Assembly: GCF_000223375.1 (NCBI RefSeq)
Contig: NC_017384.1
Span: forward strand, 372,001 to 436,000
Length of the DNA stretch: 64,000 nucleotides
DNA from: Ketogulonicigenium vulgare WSH-001
GTDB taxonomy: Bacteria > Pseudomonadota > Alphaproteobacteria > Rhodobacterales > Rhodobacteraceae
Reading direction: 5' to 3'
How positions within the stretch are numbered: position 1 is the stretch's first letter; each line of letters starts with the position of its first letter. Below are positions 37,768-46,967 of the stretch, one piece after another. The position numbers and the translations under genes were made by a program. The notes below the pieces were generated by a model. The model searched no databases, was not told the DNA's origin, and saw only the letters and a list, made by a program, of their open reading frames with translations.

Positions 37768-38457
37768 ATGAACCATTCCATCTCGGCCCTTGCCACTGCT
37801 GCTGTGCTTGCCATCGCCGCGCCCGCCTTTGCAGATGAGACGATGACCGTGACCGGCACCGGTCAGGTGATGCTGGCCCCCGATATGGCGCATGTCAGCG
37901 TTGGCGTGTCGTTCGACGCCGATACCGCCGCCGAAGCCATGGCTGGGATGAGTACGGATCTGTCCGCTGTCATGGCGCGCGTCGAAGCGGCCGGGATCCA
38001 GGCGCGTGATGTGCAGACCAGCAGTATCGAATTGAACCCGCGTTACGACTATCCTGAAAACAGCGCGCCGGTGCTGGTCGGCTTTACCGCCGCATCGAAC
38101 CTGCAATTGCGCGTGCGCGATCTGGATGCGCTGGGCTCGGTTCTGGATGCGACGGTCAGCGATGGCGCGAACCGCGTCTCGGGGATCAGCTTTGACGTGC
38201 AGGACCCCGCAGCCGCGATGAACGACGCCCGGCGCGCGGCTGTTGCCGATGCCGTGGCCAAGGCGAACCTGTTCGCCGATGCCGCTGGTGTGCGTCTGGG
38301 CGATCTGCAAAACCTGACCGAGCAATATGCGCCCGTCCGCCCCATGCCCATCGCCGAAGGCCGCATGATGGCGATGGCCGCCGACAGCGTGCCGGTCGCC
38401 GGCGGCGAGCTGACACTGAGCACCTCGGTCACGCTGGTCTATGAGATCAAGCAGTAA
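37768..38457 (+). CDS. Periplasmic SIMPL-domain protein (DUF541)
   Basis: 229 residues with a signal peptide (ISALATAAVLAIAAPAFADE, cleavage ~ residue 20). The SIMPL domain shows MTVTGTGQVMLAPDMAHVSVGV at the start, IQARDVQTSSIELNPRYDY, FTAASNLQLRVRDLDALG and the closing VTLVYEI. Family members include the oxidative stress protein YggE; the molecular function is unknown. A single gene divergent from the frameshifted gene, with a 225-bp gap between them in which I see no further gene. Confidence 0.88.
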   Translation: MNHSISALATAAVLAIAAPAFADETMTVTGTGQVMLAPDMAHVSVGVSFDADTAAEAMAGMSTDLSAVMARVEAAGIQARDVQTSSIELNPRYDYPENSAPVLVGFTAASNLQLRVRDLDALGSVLDATVSDGANRVSGISFDVQDPAAAMNDARRAAVADAVAKANLFADAAGVRLGDLQNLTEQYAPVRPMPIAEGRMMAMAADSVPVAGGELTLSTSVTLVYEIKQ

Positions 38458-38481
38458 GACAACCCGAACGGGCTATGGGTG

Positions 38482-39600
38482 CTAGCGCATCCATAGCCCT
38501 TCGGCTTTGATAATCTGCCGATAGCGGTTCTCGAACCGGGGCAGCTTTTCGCGGTTGAACAACCCGCGCACTTTTGCGCCATCGCCTTGGAACGCCATCC
38601 GTTTGAACGGTGCGTATTCGGCGAAAACAGGGCGTAAATCAGGATTATTCACGATCTGCTCGAATTGCGCGACGACAGTGTCGCTTTCGCGCGCATAAAG
38701 CAGCGGCAGCGTGCGGTAATGGCAGGTCAGCGCACCATCAAAGCCGTCCAACGCCGGGCCCGGACGCCCGCCGCCAAGGGCGGTCACAACCAGCGGCAGC
38801 GCGACCTGATCCAGCCAAGGGTTCAGCGGTTGGATGACTAGTTCTTCTGGCGGGTCCTCGTTAATCTCGGTCGCATAGCGGGTAAAGAGGTTGCTGAACG
38901 CCACCGGATCGCTGCCAAGGAACCAGCCTGCGTTGAAGTACAGATAGCGCTCCCAATATTCATCGGGTTCGGACAGATCTAGCGTCTGTTCAAATGGCAG
39001 ATCGAATTTATCGTAAAGCGACTTCCAGATCGCAGTGTAACCCGGCCAATACAGATCCTCGACCGGCCAGGTGCCTTCGCGCCGCATCGAGGCGGTGGGA
39101 TGGCTGAAATCAATCTGGGCCTGCGACAGATCGCCAAGGATCATCGTATCCGTGTCGAAAAAGATGAAATTCTCGCCTGCGGGCAGGGTGGCAAGCGCCT
39201 CGATCTTATTCCCATAGGGATAGGTTTGACCAAAGAGGGTGTTGGTGAATGGCCTGATCGTCGCGCCATATGTCTCTTGCAACAGTTTGCGGATATGGGG
39301 CGCAATGCGCGGATCGTGATCCCAATGCGCCGAGGGTTGCGGCTCGGCCACGATCAAGCGACCGGCAAAGTTCGGCGTGTTTTGACGCAAGGCGGCGGCG
39401 AAGAGCAGCGCCTCGTATTGCAGGCGGCCGGCCTGTGCGACGATGAGGATATTGAACGCGGATTTTGCGACTGTAGGGACGTTCAGCGCAGCATCGCTGT
39501 TAACCTTTGCTTTCGCCTTGGCGCGCGGCTTGCGTGCGGGTTTTTCGGCGTTTGCGTCGTTGGATACTGTTTTAGCTTGCGACTGTTCAGAACCGTCCAT
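38482..39600 (-). CDS. GT-A fold glycosyltransferase-like protein
   Basis: 372 residues from MDGSEQSQAK; earlier in-frame codons are not protein-like. Residues ~15-40 are a Lys/Ala/Pro tail (KPARKPRAKAKAK). Then a Rossmann-type start (FNILIVAQAGRLQYEALLFAAAL), the DxD metal and nucleotide-sugar motif in FIFFDTDTMILG near residues 145-155, and YFNAGWFLGSDP, where GT8 enzymes have their YFNAGV motif. It is likely a soluble glycosyltransferase; substrate unknown. It lies next to an AraC regulator on the same strand. Confidence 0.7.
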   Translation of the reverse strand: MDGSEQSQAKTVSNDANAEKPARKPRAKAKAKVNSDAALNVPTVAKSAFNILIVAQAGRLQYEALLFAAALRQNTPNFAGRLIVAEPQPSAHWDHDPRIAPHIRKLLQETYGATIRPFTNTLFGQTYPYGNKIEALATLPAGENFIFFDTDTMILGDLSQAQIDFSHPTASMRREGTWPVEDLYWPGYTAIWKSLYDKFDLPFEQTLDLSEPDEYWERYLYFNAGWFLGSDPVAFSNLFTRYATEINEDPPEELVIQPLNPWLDQVALPLVVTALGGGRPGPALDGFDGALTCHYRTLPLLYARESDTVVAQFEQIVNNPDLRPVFAEYAPFKRMAFQGDGAKVRGLFNREKLPRFENRYRQIIKAEGLWMR

Positions 39601-39680
39601 ACCCAAACCCCTTTGGCTGCATTGCAATAGAATTAACCAGCTGCCCTGCGCGTGACAAGCAGCGGATGTCGTTCGCCGTC

Positions 39681-40721
39681 TCAGACAACCGCCAGATCTG
39701 CGGCGCATTTATCTGAAATTAGACCCATCGCACGCCATTGAATTTGTGCCTTGGCACGGACATCGGACGGGGTCGCGGCATAGGCGCGGCGGAACTGATT
39801 GGCAAACCACGACGCATCGGTAAAGCCGCAGCTTTGCGCCAATTTGGTGATCGAGACATCAATAAATTCCGGATCGCAGATCAAGTGATAGACCCGCGAC
39901 AGCCGCCGGGCGCTGACATAGTCGGTGAAGGAGATATCTTCAGTGGCAAATAATGTGCGCAGATAGCGCGCCGAAATATTGTTCACAGCCGCGATCTGAT
40001 CGGGCGATAGGGCATCATCATCCAGATGCAGATCGATCGAACGTTTGATCTGCGACAGCCGGCGTAGCACGTCATTGCTGCCGATCCGTCCGCGCAGGCC
40101 AAGGGTGGCGGCGCTGGCATTACAGGCGGCGATGAACAGGTCGATGATCTTTGCCTCGAACAGGGCTTCGTCCAACGGCAGGCCTCTGTCGATGTCCTGA
40201 TGCGCCTTGTGGATGGCCAGAATGATCTGTTGCCAGAACAGGTTGGCGGGCACACGCGTGCGGATCATATCGCGCAGCGTGGGTACGCTGTCATATAGCC
40301 GTTGCATCGGCACTGTCGCATAGACCAGCACCGCACCGGGGGCCAGAATTTCGGAACTGCCCTGTCGTTGCAGCGCGTCCAGCACGATCCATCCGGGGGT
40401 GCAGCGCAATGTCTGCCCGCCTATCGGGGTGAAGGTGCATTCGCCGCTAATAACCAGATGCGCCATCAGGTTTTCACCCTCGCCACTGGCCAGTGGCAGC
40501 GAGCGACGCAATGACGATGTGCTGTGATGGCCGATAGCGACCATACTGCCCGCCGGCAGCGTTGTGATGCGTCTGCGTGATCGAAATCCGGGCGCGCCCG
40601 CCGCAACTTGCAGCTTTGCCATCGGAAAGTTGACGGATTCATAGGCCGTCGCGCGCATCGTCTCGGGCAGAGTGGAGGTGTCCAAACTGAAGTCTTGCAT
40701 GGCCAAAGACATCCTCATCAT
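39681..40721 (-). CDS. AraC-family transcriptional regulator
   Basis: 346 residues. An N-terminal ~200-residue sensor region of the AraC-binding-like (cupin-related) type, with a run like VISGECTFTPIGGQTLRCTPGWIV, and a C-terminal double helix-turn-helix (~230-335): DQIAAVNNISARYLRTLF and ITKLAQSCGFTDASWFANQFRRAYAATPSDVR. The ligand is not predictable. Three ATG codons within the first eight residues make the exact start uncertain by up to seven residues. Targets may be the neighbouring glycosyltransferase gene or gnd, but nothing in the sequence proves this. Confidence 0.88.
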   Translation of the reverse strand: MMRMSLAMQDFSLDTSTLPETMRATAYESVNFPMAKLQVAAGAPGFRSRRRITTLPAGSMVAIGHHSTSSLRRSLPLASGEGENLMAHLVISGECTFTPIGGQTLRCTPGWIVLDALQRQGSSEILAPGAVLVYATVPMQRLYDSVPTLRDMIRTRVPANLFWQQIILAIHKAHQDIDRGLPLDEALFEAKIIDLFIAACNASAATLGLRGRIGSNDVLRRLSQIKRSIDLHLDDDALSPDQIAAVNNISARYLRTLFATEDISFTDYVSARRLSRVYHLICDPEFIDVSITKLAQSCGFTDASWFANQFRRAYAATPSDVRAKAQIQWRAMGLISDKCAADLAVV

Positions 40722-40825
40722 GACTGCCAGGCATTTGACGAGGATTTAGACGCAGTAGCAAGGCCGCCGACGGGGCAAGGGTCGAAAGTTGCGCGCGGTA
40801 TTCGCCGCGCGCAACTGATATGCGA

Positions 40826-42256
40826 TCAGGCTTCGGGCCAGATGTGGTGGAAGACGCCGTCGCGATCCAGACGGCGGAAGGTATGCGCGCCGAAATAGTC
40901 GCGTTGGCCTTGCACCAGATTCGCAGCCCCGCGCGCACGGCGCAGATCGTCGAAATAGGCGAGGGCCGAGGACAGTGCCGGCACCGGAATGCCTGCCGCC
41001 GCCGCTTTCGCGACAACTTTGCGCAATGCGCCTTGGCCGGCCTTGATGCGGTCGGCAAAGGCGGGGACCAGCAGCAGGTTCTCAACCTTCGCGCCGCCCG
41101 CATAGGCCTGCATGATGTCCTGCAGCAGGACCGAGCGGATGATGCAACCCGCGCGCCAGATGCGGGCAATCTCGCCCATCGGCAGATCCCAACCGAATTC
41201 TTTCGATGCGGCATCCAGCACGGCGTAGCCCTGCGCATAGGCGACGATTTTCGCGATTTCCAGCGCCGATTCCAGCTCGGCGATATCGGCGGCAGTCGCA
41301 CCGAACACGCCGCTTTCAACCGGAATATCGTCATAGATGCCAGCGGCGGTCAGGCGCATGGCGCGCGCAGCCGAGACGCAGCGGGCAGCCACGGCCGCCT
41401 CAAGCGCGGTCGCGCCGATGCCCAGCTTTTGCGCCTCGATCACCGACCAGCGGCCGGTGCCTTTTTGACCAGCCTCATCGACGATGAAATCAACCAGCGG
41501 CTTGCCGGTCTCGGCATCGACCTCTTTGAGGACGCTTGCCGTGATCTCGATCAGATAGGACGACAGGCCGCGCGTGTTCCAATCGGCAAAAACCGCGCCG
41601 ATATCGCCCGCACCTTGGCCCGCGCCGTCGCGCAGGATCGCATAGATTTCGGCAATCATCTGCATATCGGCATATTCGATGCCGTTGTGGATGGTCTTTA
41701 CGAAATGGCCCGCGCCATCGGTGCCCAACCAATCAATACACGGACTGCCGTCATATTTCGCCGCGATGGGTTCCAGCAGCGGTTTCAGGCGCGTCCATGC
41801 CTCGGCCGAGCCGCCAACCATGATCGACGGGCCGTGGCGTGCGCCCGATTCCCCGCCCGATACGCCCATGCCGACAAAGTGCAGGCCAGTGCCGTCATAC
41901 AGCGCATTGCGGCGGCGGGTGTCGTTGAAATCGGCGTTGCCCGCATCGATGACGATATCGCCATCTTCCAGCAGCGGCTGCAGTTGGGCGATCTGCTCAT
42001 CGACCGCCGAGCCCGCGCTGAGCATCAGGACGATGACGCGGGGGGTGGCAAGGCTTGCCACGAAATCTTCAAGTGTTTCAGAGGGATGCAACCGCTCTGC
42101 CAGATCCGGGTTGTCTGTCTTCAGGCGGGTCGCCTTTTCAACGGTGCGGTTGAACAGGCCAACATTGAACTTGCCGTTATCCGCAAAATTCAGCGCCAGC
42201 ATCGCGCCCATCACACCTAGACCCAGGACACCAAGGTCTGCCTTCGTCGTCTGCAT
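40826..42256 (-). CDS. gnd: 6-phosphogluconate dehydrogenase (decarboxylating)
   Basis: NADP-dependent oxidative decarboxylation of 6-phosphogluconate to ribulose 5-phosphate. 476 residues from the ATG seven bases after AGGAGG; an ATG two codons upstream is too close to that site. Seen: LGVLGLGVMGAMLALN (NADP loop), the substrate motif GVSGGESGARHGPSIMVGG, catalytic Lys in GAGHFVKTIHNGIEY, and the C-terminal substrate-binding region up to FRRLDRDGVFHHIW. The length is that of the long (E. coli-type) enzymes. The two GTPase genes lie upstream on the same strand. Confidence 0.96.
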   Translation of the reverse strand: MQTTKADLGVLGLGVMGAMLALNFADNGKFNVGLFNRTVEKATRLKTDNPDLAERLHPSETLEDFVASLATPRVIVLMLSAGSAVDEQIAQLQPLLEDGDIVIDAGNADFNDTRRRNALYDGTGLHFVGMGVSGGESGARHGPSIMVGGSAEAWTRLKPLLEPIAAKYDGSPCIDWLGTDGAGHFVKTIHNGIEYADMQMIAEIYAILRDGAGQGAGDIGAVFADWNTRGLSSYLIEITASVLKEVDAETGKPLVDFIVDEAGQKGTGRWSVIEAQKLGIGATALEAAVAARCVSAARAMRLTAAGIYDDIPVESGVFGATAADIAELESALEIAKIVAYAQGYAVLDAASKEFGWDLPMGEIARIWRAGCIIRSVLLQDIMQAYAGGAKVENLLLVPAFADRIKAGQGALRKVVAKAAAAGIPVPALSSALAYFDDLRRARGAANLVQGQRDYFGAHTFRRLDRDGVFHHIWPEA

Positions 42257-42366
42257 CCGCATTCCTCCTGCGAGTGGCCGACCGCACGCCTGCATGGTGC
42301 GCTGGCCGCCGGTTCTTTTCGTTAGCGCGAACCCTCGGGAACGGCCAGATAAAATTCGATGCGCCA

Positions 42367-43953
42367 TTACCCCTCGGGGGGGTCTTTTGCATCTTGGCCG
42401 CGCGCGCGGCCAAAGCCAAAGCGTTGCAGCCCCAGCTTTGTCCCCAAGCCAAGCCCGGTGCTGATCCCCTGCCACGCCCGGCCCAGCTCTTGCTGGATGG
42501 CGCCGCCCTGAGGCGTCAAGCGCACGCGATTGCGCTGCACCATTAGCCCTTCAATCGCATGGGCATCAAGGGTCTGGCGCAGAGTTTCGATATTCCATGC
42601 AGGGGGCGTGCCGCGCACCGGAATGGGCAGGGGCAGCGGCTGGCCGACGGCGGCGGTGATTTCATCGCCGATCTCGCGCATGGCACCCGATAGTTTTGCC
42701 ACCGTCTCGGGCGGCAAGGCGGCGCTGGTGTCACCGGGCAGCAGCGCATCGACCCATGCGGCGACCATGACAAGCGGCGGCATCCGGCGCGCCGGGTCCT
42801 GTGCCAGCGCCTCCAGCCAATCGCGCAGGGCCGCAACATCGGGTGCGCGCGCGGGGCGGTTGGCCTTTAGCACCCAGACCACCATATCCGCGCCCATGAG
42901 CTGCGCGCGGGTCTCCTCGCGGGCCTTTTGGCTGCCATCAAGGCCCGCAAGATCAAGAAAGGTCGCCCGCATTCCGGCCACGGTGCCGCTATAGGCGGTT
43001 GCGCCCGGTGTCGTGGGCGGCATATCGGTTTCCGCCCGCTGATCGCCCAGCAACGCATTGATCAGTGTCGATTTTCCGGCACTGATTTGCCCGGCGAATA
43101 CCACACGCAATGGGGCGTCGGGTGCGGCGGCACGCCCCTCGTCCCGGGCGGCGTCGGCGTGGCGCAGCGCCAGCAGCTCCGCATCCGAGAACCGCAAATG
43201 GCCCGAGTAAAGATCGACCGCTGCCTTTGCCACCTCTTGCAGCAGCACGGTTTGCAGCAGGGCAACAGCCTCGCCGGTCAGCATATTCTGATGCCCGCCC
43301 GCCGCCGCGCGGTCGATTTCCTGAATGACGGCCAAGGGCGGGTTGCGCAGCAGGCGAAAGACGCGCCAAGCATTTTGCCCGACGTGCCACAGTGCCTGCG
43401 CACGGTCGCGGTTCTGCCACAGCCAGATCACCGAGCGCAGCGAGAGGCTGTCGGAAAACGGCACATGGCGGCGCAGATCGGCCCGAAAGCGCGACGAGAC
43501 GCGTTCGGTCAATAGCAAGGCCTCGGGCAGGGTAAAGTCAAAGGCGCTTTTGCCCTTGTCGCCGGAATGGGCGGCAATGACCTCGATCACTTCGATGGCC
43601 AGCGGTTGCAGTTGATCCCATGGCAGCGGGGCGGCGAGGCGCGCGTCAATCAGCTGGGTGGCCGCCTCATAGGCCTTGCCCGCCCGCGCGTCCCATTCGG
43701 GATTCGCGGCCACGCCTGTCTCGGCGGTTGGCGATTGCACCCGCGCGGATTTGCGACGCGGCCAACGGCGGATGGCGAAAGCGATAAGTGACAATGCCGC
43801 CGAGACCATGGCGAAATACCAGATCCAGCCGTGTTCGATCAGATACAAAAAGCCAAAGATGACGGCGGCGGCCATGGGGATTGCGACGGCGCCCACAGCG
43901 GCCAGCCGCTCGGCACGCATCAGCCAGCCGCTGATCGGGCGGCGAGGCTTCAT
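42367..43953 (-). CDS. Membrane-anchored GTPase, first of a coupled pair (downstream gene)
   Basis: 528 residues. Two N-terminal transmembrane helices (~16-38 and ~45-62, VGAVAIPMAAAVIFGFLYLI and MVSAALSLIAFAI), a helical middle, then a G domain: P-loop GQISAGKST near residue 293, switch Thr in PPTTPGATAY, DxxG as DLAGLDGS, and an unusual specificity region (VMVAAWVDAL instead of NKxD). It resembles dynamin-like or YcjX/Era-related GTPases, but I cannot assign a named family. The start overlaps the upstream GTPase stop as ATGA, so both are made together, probably as partners at the inner membrane. Confidence 0.78.
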   Translation of the reverse strand: MKPRRPISGWLMRAERLAAVGAVAIPMAAAVIFGFLYLIEHGWIWYFAMVSAALSLIAFAIRRWPRRKSARVQSPTAETGVAANPEWDARAGKAYEAATQLIDARLAAPLPWDQLQPLAIEVIEVIAAHSGDKGKSAFDFTLPEALLLTERVSSRFRADLRRHVPFSDSLSLRSVIWLWQNRDRAQALWHVGQNAWRVFRLLRNPPLAVIQEIDRAAAGGHQNMLTGEAVALLQTVLLQEVAKAAVDLYSGHLRFSDAELLALRHADAARDEGRAAAPDAPLRVVFAGQISAGKSTLINALLGDQRAETDMPPTTPGATAYSGTVAGMRATFLDLAGLDGSQKAREETRAQLMGADMVVWVLKANRPARAPDVAALRDWLEALAQDPARRMPPLVMVAAWVDALLPGDTSAALPPETVAKLSGAMREIGDEITAAVGQPLPLPIPVRGTPPAWNIETLRQTLDAHAIEGLMVQRNRVRLTPQGGAIQQELGRAWQGISTGLGLGTKLGLQRFGFGRARGQDAKDPPEG

Positions 43954-44993
43954 GCTTTGTCACGCTCGCGCCGCAGCGCATCGGCATAGACGCTGCGCAG
44001 CGCATCGGGCGATGGGGTGGCGCCGTTCATATGATGGAACAGGAAATAAGCGCCTGCGCGGCCCAAGGCATAGGTCGTGCCAAAGCTGACTGTACCCGAT
44101 GCGGCAGCCACAATCGTCTGGCCATAGACGGGGATGAATTTCCCGAGTTGCCTCAGGCCAAACAGTGCCGCATAGCGCGCCGCCGTGCCTGCGCCCAAAG
44201 CGGTCAGGAACCGCATCATCAATCCGCGCGACCATTTCGCGCCATATTCCCCCGCCAACCAGTTCATCATCGTCAACTGCACGCCCGGCACAGAAAACGC
44301 GCCGACCGCAGGGACCAGATCGGTGGTGCCCGCAACACCTGCGAAGGTCAGCACGCGCGGGCGCAGTGCTGCAAACCGCGCCGCCTCGGCATCGGCGGCG
44401 CTGGCCTTGGCCAGAATATCGGCGACCTCTGGCAGCAGGGTCGAGAGTTTATCAACCAGCGCATTCATCCCCTCGGCGGTATAGCCGCCAGCGGGGGTGT
44501 GGCCGAGCTCGACATAGGGCAGGGCGCGGCCCACGGCTTCTTCGTAATCCTGGCGGAGCAGGCGCAGGGAACGGGCGTGCGCCTCGGGGCCCAGCAGATC
44601 GCCGGCGGTTGCGACAAGCAGCACGGGCGCTTTGCGGCCCACGCGGCGCAGCACGTCCAGCACCTCGCCCTGAATGGGATCGTCCAGCCGCGCGACTGCC
44701 AGTATCATATGGGTGACACCCGCAAGCGCCGCGATATCCTCGGCCGGATCATAGCCGACTTCGCCAAGGCCGCGCGTATCCATGAACCGCATCACCGGCG
44801 CATCGGGCGGGAAATCCAGCGCGCGCGAGGTTTTGGTGCAGCTTTGGAACCCGTTGCCGATGGCGACATCGCTCAGGCCCGTCAGGCTGGCGATCAGGCT
44901 GCTTTTGCCCGCGCCCGTTTTGCCCAGCAGCCACAATGTCGGCACAGCGGCGGGTTGCGGCAGGCCCGTGGTGCGCATGGTCGTATCCTGCAT
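43950..44993 (-). CDS. GTPase with C-terminal DUF697 (YcjF-like) membrane domain
   Basis: 347 residues. An N-terminal Era-like G domain: P-loop LLGKTGAGKSSL at 23-34, switch CTKTS, DxxG as MDTRGLGEVG, and VATAGDLL at the base-specificity position. From ~210 to the end lies a hydrophobic DUF697 region (TTDLVPAVGAFSVPGVQLTMM, GKFIPVYGQTIVAAASG) as in YcjF and related proteins. Known relatives are stress-linked inner-membrane proteins of unclear role. It is the first gene of the pair; the non-coding gap upstream (about 260 bp) shows no gene. Confidence 0.82.
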   Translation of the reverse strand: MQDTTMRTTGLPQPAAVPTLWLLGKTGAGKSSLIASLTGLSDVAIGNGFQSCTKTSRALDFPPDAPVMRFMDTRGLGEVGYDPAEDIAALAGVTHMILAVARLDDPIQGEVLDVLRRVGRKAPVLLVATAGDLLGPEAHARSLRLLRQDYEEAVGRALPYVELGHTPAGGYTAEGMNALVDKLSTLLPEVADILAKASAADAEAARFAALRPRVLTFAGVAGTTDLVPAVGAFSVPGVQLTMMNWLAGEYGAKWSRGLMMRFLTALGAGTAARYAALFGLRQLGKFIPVYGQTIVAAASGTVSFGTTYALGRAGAYFLFHHMNGATPSPDALRSVYADALRRERDKA

Positions 44994-45252
44994 GACAGCC
45001 CTTCAAAGCCAGTTCATTCATTCCAAAGATAAGGGCTTTGGCGCGCCCTTCAATGGAAAAGCGGGGGAATCACCCCCCATGGCGGCGGCGCGCCCAGCTT
45101 GGGTATAAGTCGCACCTGCCTGTGTATAACCTAGGGTGAATCCGCCGCAGACGCAAAATCTTGTGGATATGAATCGGGATAGCACAAGTTGCGCTTGCTG
45201 CGGGGGGCGTGGGTCTGACCTTATGATCGCAGATTTTACGCAGCGAGGCCCC

Positions 45253-45744
45253 ATGCCCGATCTTGGACATCATCTGTCGCACCCGATCGATCTGGTCGAA
45301 GACATTGCCCAGCATCACGCCTGGGAGTTCGACCGTATCACCCGCGATGATATCGCCATGGTGGTCGAGGGGCTGTGGCGGTCCTATACCGTCACCCTTT
45401 CCTGGAGCCCCGAGGACGAGGCCCTGCGCCTGTTCTGCACATTCGAGATGGAGCCGCCCCCCGCACGTCTGGCGGCGCTGTACGAGGTGCTGAACCTGAT
45501 CAATGACCGCTGCTGGGCGGGATCGTTCAGCTGGTGGCCCGATCATCAGATGATGGCGTTCAAATATGCGCTGTTTCTGGCCGGGGGCCAGCAGCCTTGC
45601 ACCGCGCAGGTCGATATGATGATCGCAACCGCCATCAGCAATGCCGAGCGCTATTACCCCGCCCTGCAAATGGCGACTTGGGGCGAAAAAACGCCCTCCG
45701 AGGCGCTGCGCACCGCGATCACCGAGGTGCATGGCCACGCCTAG
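45253..45744 (+). CDS. YbjN-domain protein
   Basis: 163 residues from MPDLGHHLSHPIDLVE, after GCGAGG; upstream in-frame ATGs have no ribosome site. The YbjN pattern is clear: HPIDLVEDIAQHHAWEFDR, TVTLSWSPEDEALRLFCTFEME, WAGSFSWWPDHQMMAFKYALFLAGGQ and ERYYPALQMATWGEKTP. The fold resembles type III secretion chaperones. E. coli YbjN affects motility and stress responses, but the mechanism is not known. In Rhodobacterales it often precedes proC, as here. Confidence 0.9.
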   Translation: MPDLGHHLSHPIDLVEDIAQHHAWEFDRITRDDIAMVVEGLWRSYTVTLSWSPEDEALRLFCTFEMEPPPARLAALYEVLNLINDRCWAGSFSWWPDHQMMAFKYALFLAGGQQPCTAQVDMMIATAISNAERYYPALQMATWGEKTPSEALRTAITEVHGHA

Positions 45745-45813
45745 GCCTTTCGGGCTGGCGCCCGCAATTCCAAGGCGCTAGCCTTTCCCCAAACGATTTA
45801 AGTTTCGGGGAAG

Positions 45814-46635
45814 ATGATGATCGACGATAGCGTAAGCATGAATGGTCTGGTGCTGCTGGGCTGTGGGAAAATGGGCTCGGCCATGCTGGCGGGCTGGCTG
45901 TCGGGCGGCTTGCCGCCGACCTCGGTCTGGGTGAATGATCCGACGCCCTCCGATTGGCTGCTGGCGCAGGGCGTGAATGTGAACCGTCCGCTGCCGTCCA
46001 AACCCGCCGTTGTGCTGATCGCCGTGAAACCCCAGATGATGGCCGATGCGTTGCCGACGCTGCAGGCTTTGGGCAATGGGGATACGCTGTTCCTATCGGT
46101 TGCCGCTGGCATCACCATCGCCGGCTATGAAGAGATCCTTGGCGATCACACCCCCATCGTGCGCGCCATGCCGAACACGCCTGCGGCCATCGGTCTGGGC
46201 ATTACGGCGCTGATCGGCAACGCCCATGCCTCGGACGCGCAGGTCGATCTGGCCGAAAGCCTGCTGCGCGCTGTGGGTCAAACCGTGCGGCTGGACAGCG
46301 AGGAACAACTGAACGCCGTCACCGCGCTATCGGGCGGCGGCCCCGCCTATGTCTTTCACCTGATCGAGACTTTGGCCGCTGCGGGCGAACAGGTCGGCCT
46401 CTCGCCCGAAATGGCGATGACCCTGGCCAAGGCTACCGTCGCGGGGGCGGGCGCGCTGGCAGAGGCCTCGGACGAGACGCCGACCCAGCTGCGTATCAAC
46501 GTGACCTCGCCCAAGGGCACCACGCTCGCTGCGCTGAACGTGCTGATGGACGAGCAGACCGGCTTTCCCGCCATCGTTCCCAAAGCGATCAAAGCCGCGC
46601 GGGACCGTTCCGCCGAATTGGCCTCTGGCAAATGA
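45814..46635 (+). CDS. proC: Pyrroline-5-carboxylate reductase ProC
   Basis: Last step of proline synthesis, NAD(P)H-dependent, cytoplasmic. 273 residues (272 if the second of two adjacent ATGs is used). Seen: nucleotide loop [22 protein letters not shown], the MPNTPAAIG signature, and the C-terminal [15 protein letters not shown] plus [11 protein letters not shown]. The csaA-like gene overlaps its stop by ATGA, and that one overlaps the dehydrogenase, forming a three-gene coupled unit. Confidence 0.96.
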   Translation: MMIDDSVSMNGLVLLGCGKMGSAMLAGWLSGGLPPTSVWVNDPTPSDWLLAQGVNVNRPLPSKPAVVLIAVKPQMMADALPTLQALGNGDTLFLSVAAGITIAGYEEILGDHTPIVRAMPNTPAAIGLGITALIGNAHASDAQVDLAESLLRAVGQTVRLDSEEQLNAVTALSGGGPAYVFHLIETLAAAGEQVGLSPEMAMTLAKATVAGAGALAEASDETPTQLRINVTSPKGTTLAALNVLMDEQTGFPAIVPKAIKAARDRSAELASGK

Positions 46636-46967
46636 GCGCGACATTCGACGACTTTCTAAAGCTGGACATCCGCGTGGGCCGTATCACCCGCGCGGAAGCC
46701 TTCCCCGAGGCGCGAAAGCCCGCCTATAAACTCTGGATCGACTTCGGCCCCGAGATTGGCGAAAAGCGATCCTCGGCCCAGATCACCGTGCATTATGATC
46801 TGGAGGGGCTGATCGGCAAACAGGTGATGGCGGTGGTGAATTTCCCGCCGCGCCAGATCGGGCCGGTGCTGTCCGAAGTGCTGGTGCTGGGCGTGCCGGA
46901 TGCCGATGGTGCCGTGGTGCTAATGACCCCTGATCACGACGTGCCACTGGGAGGGCGCCTGCATTGA
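46632..46967 (+). CDS. CsaA-like tRNA-binding (EMAPII/OB-fold) protein
   Basis: 111 residues forming one tRNA-binding domain: [32 protein letters not shown], then [32 protein letters not shown] and [10 protein letters not shown]. Closest in style to CsaA (YgjH), a small dimeric protein reported as a tRNA-binding or chaperone-like factor. Overlaps proC by 4 nt at the start and the next gene by 4 nt at the end. Confidence 0.9.
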   Translation: MSATFDDFLKLDIRVGRITRAEAFPEARKPAYKLWIDFGPEIGEKRSSAQITVHYDLEGLIGKQVMAVVNFPPRQIGPVLSEVLVLGVPDADGAVVLMTPDHDVPLGGRLH

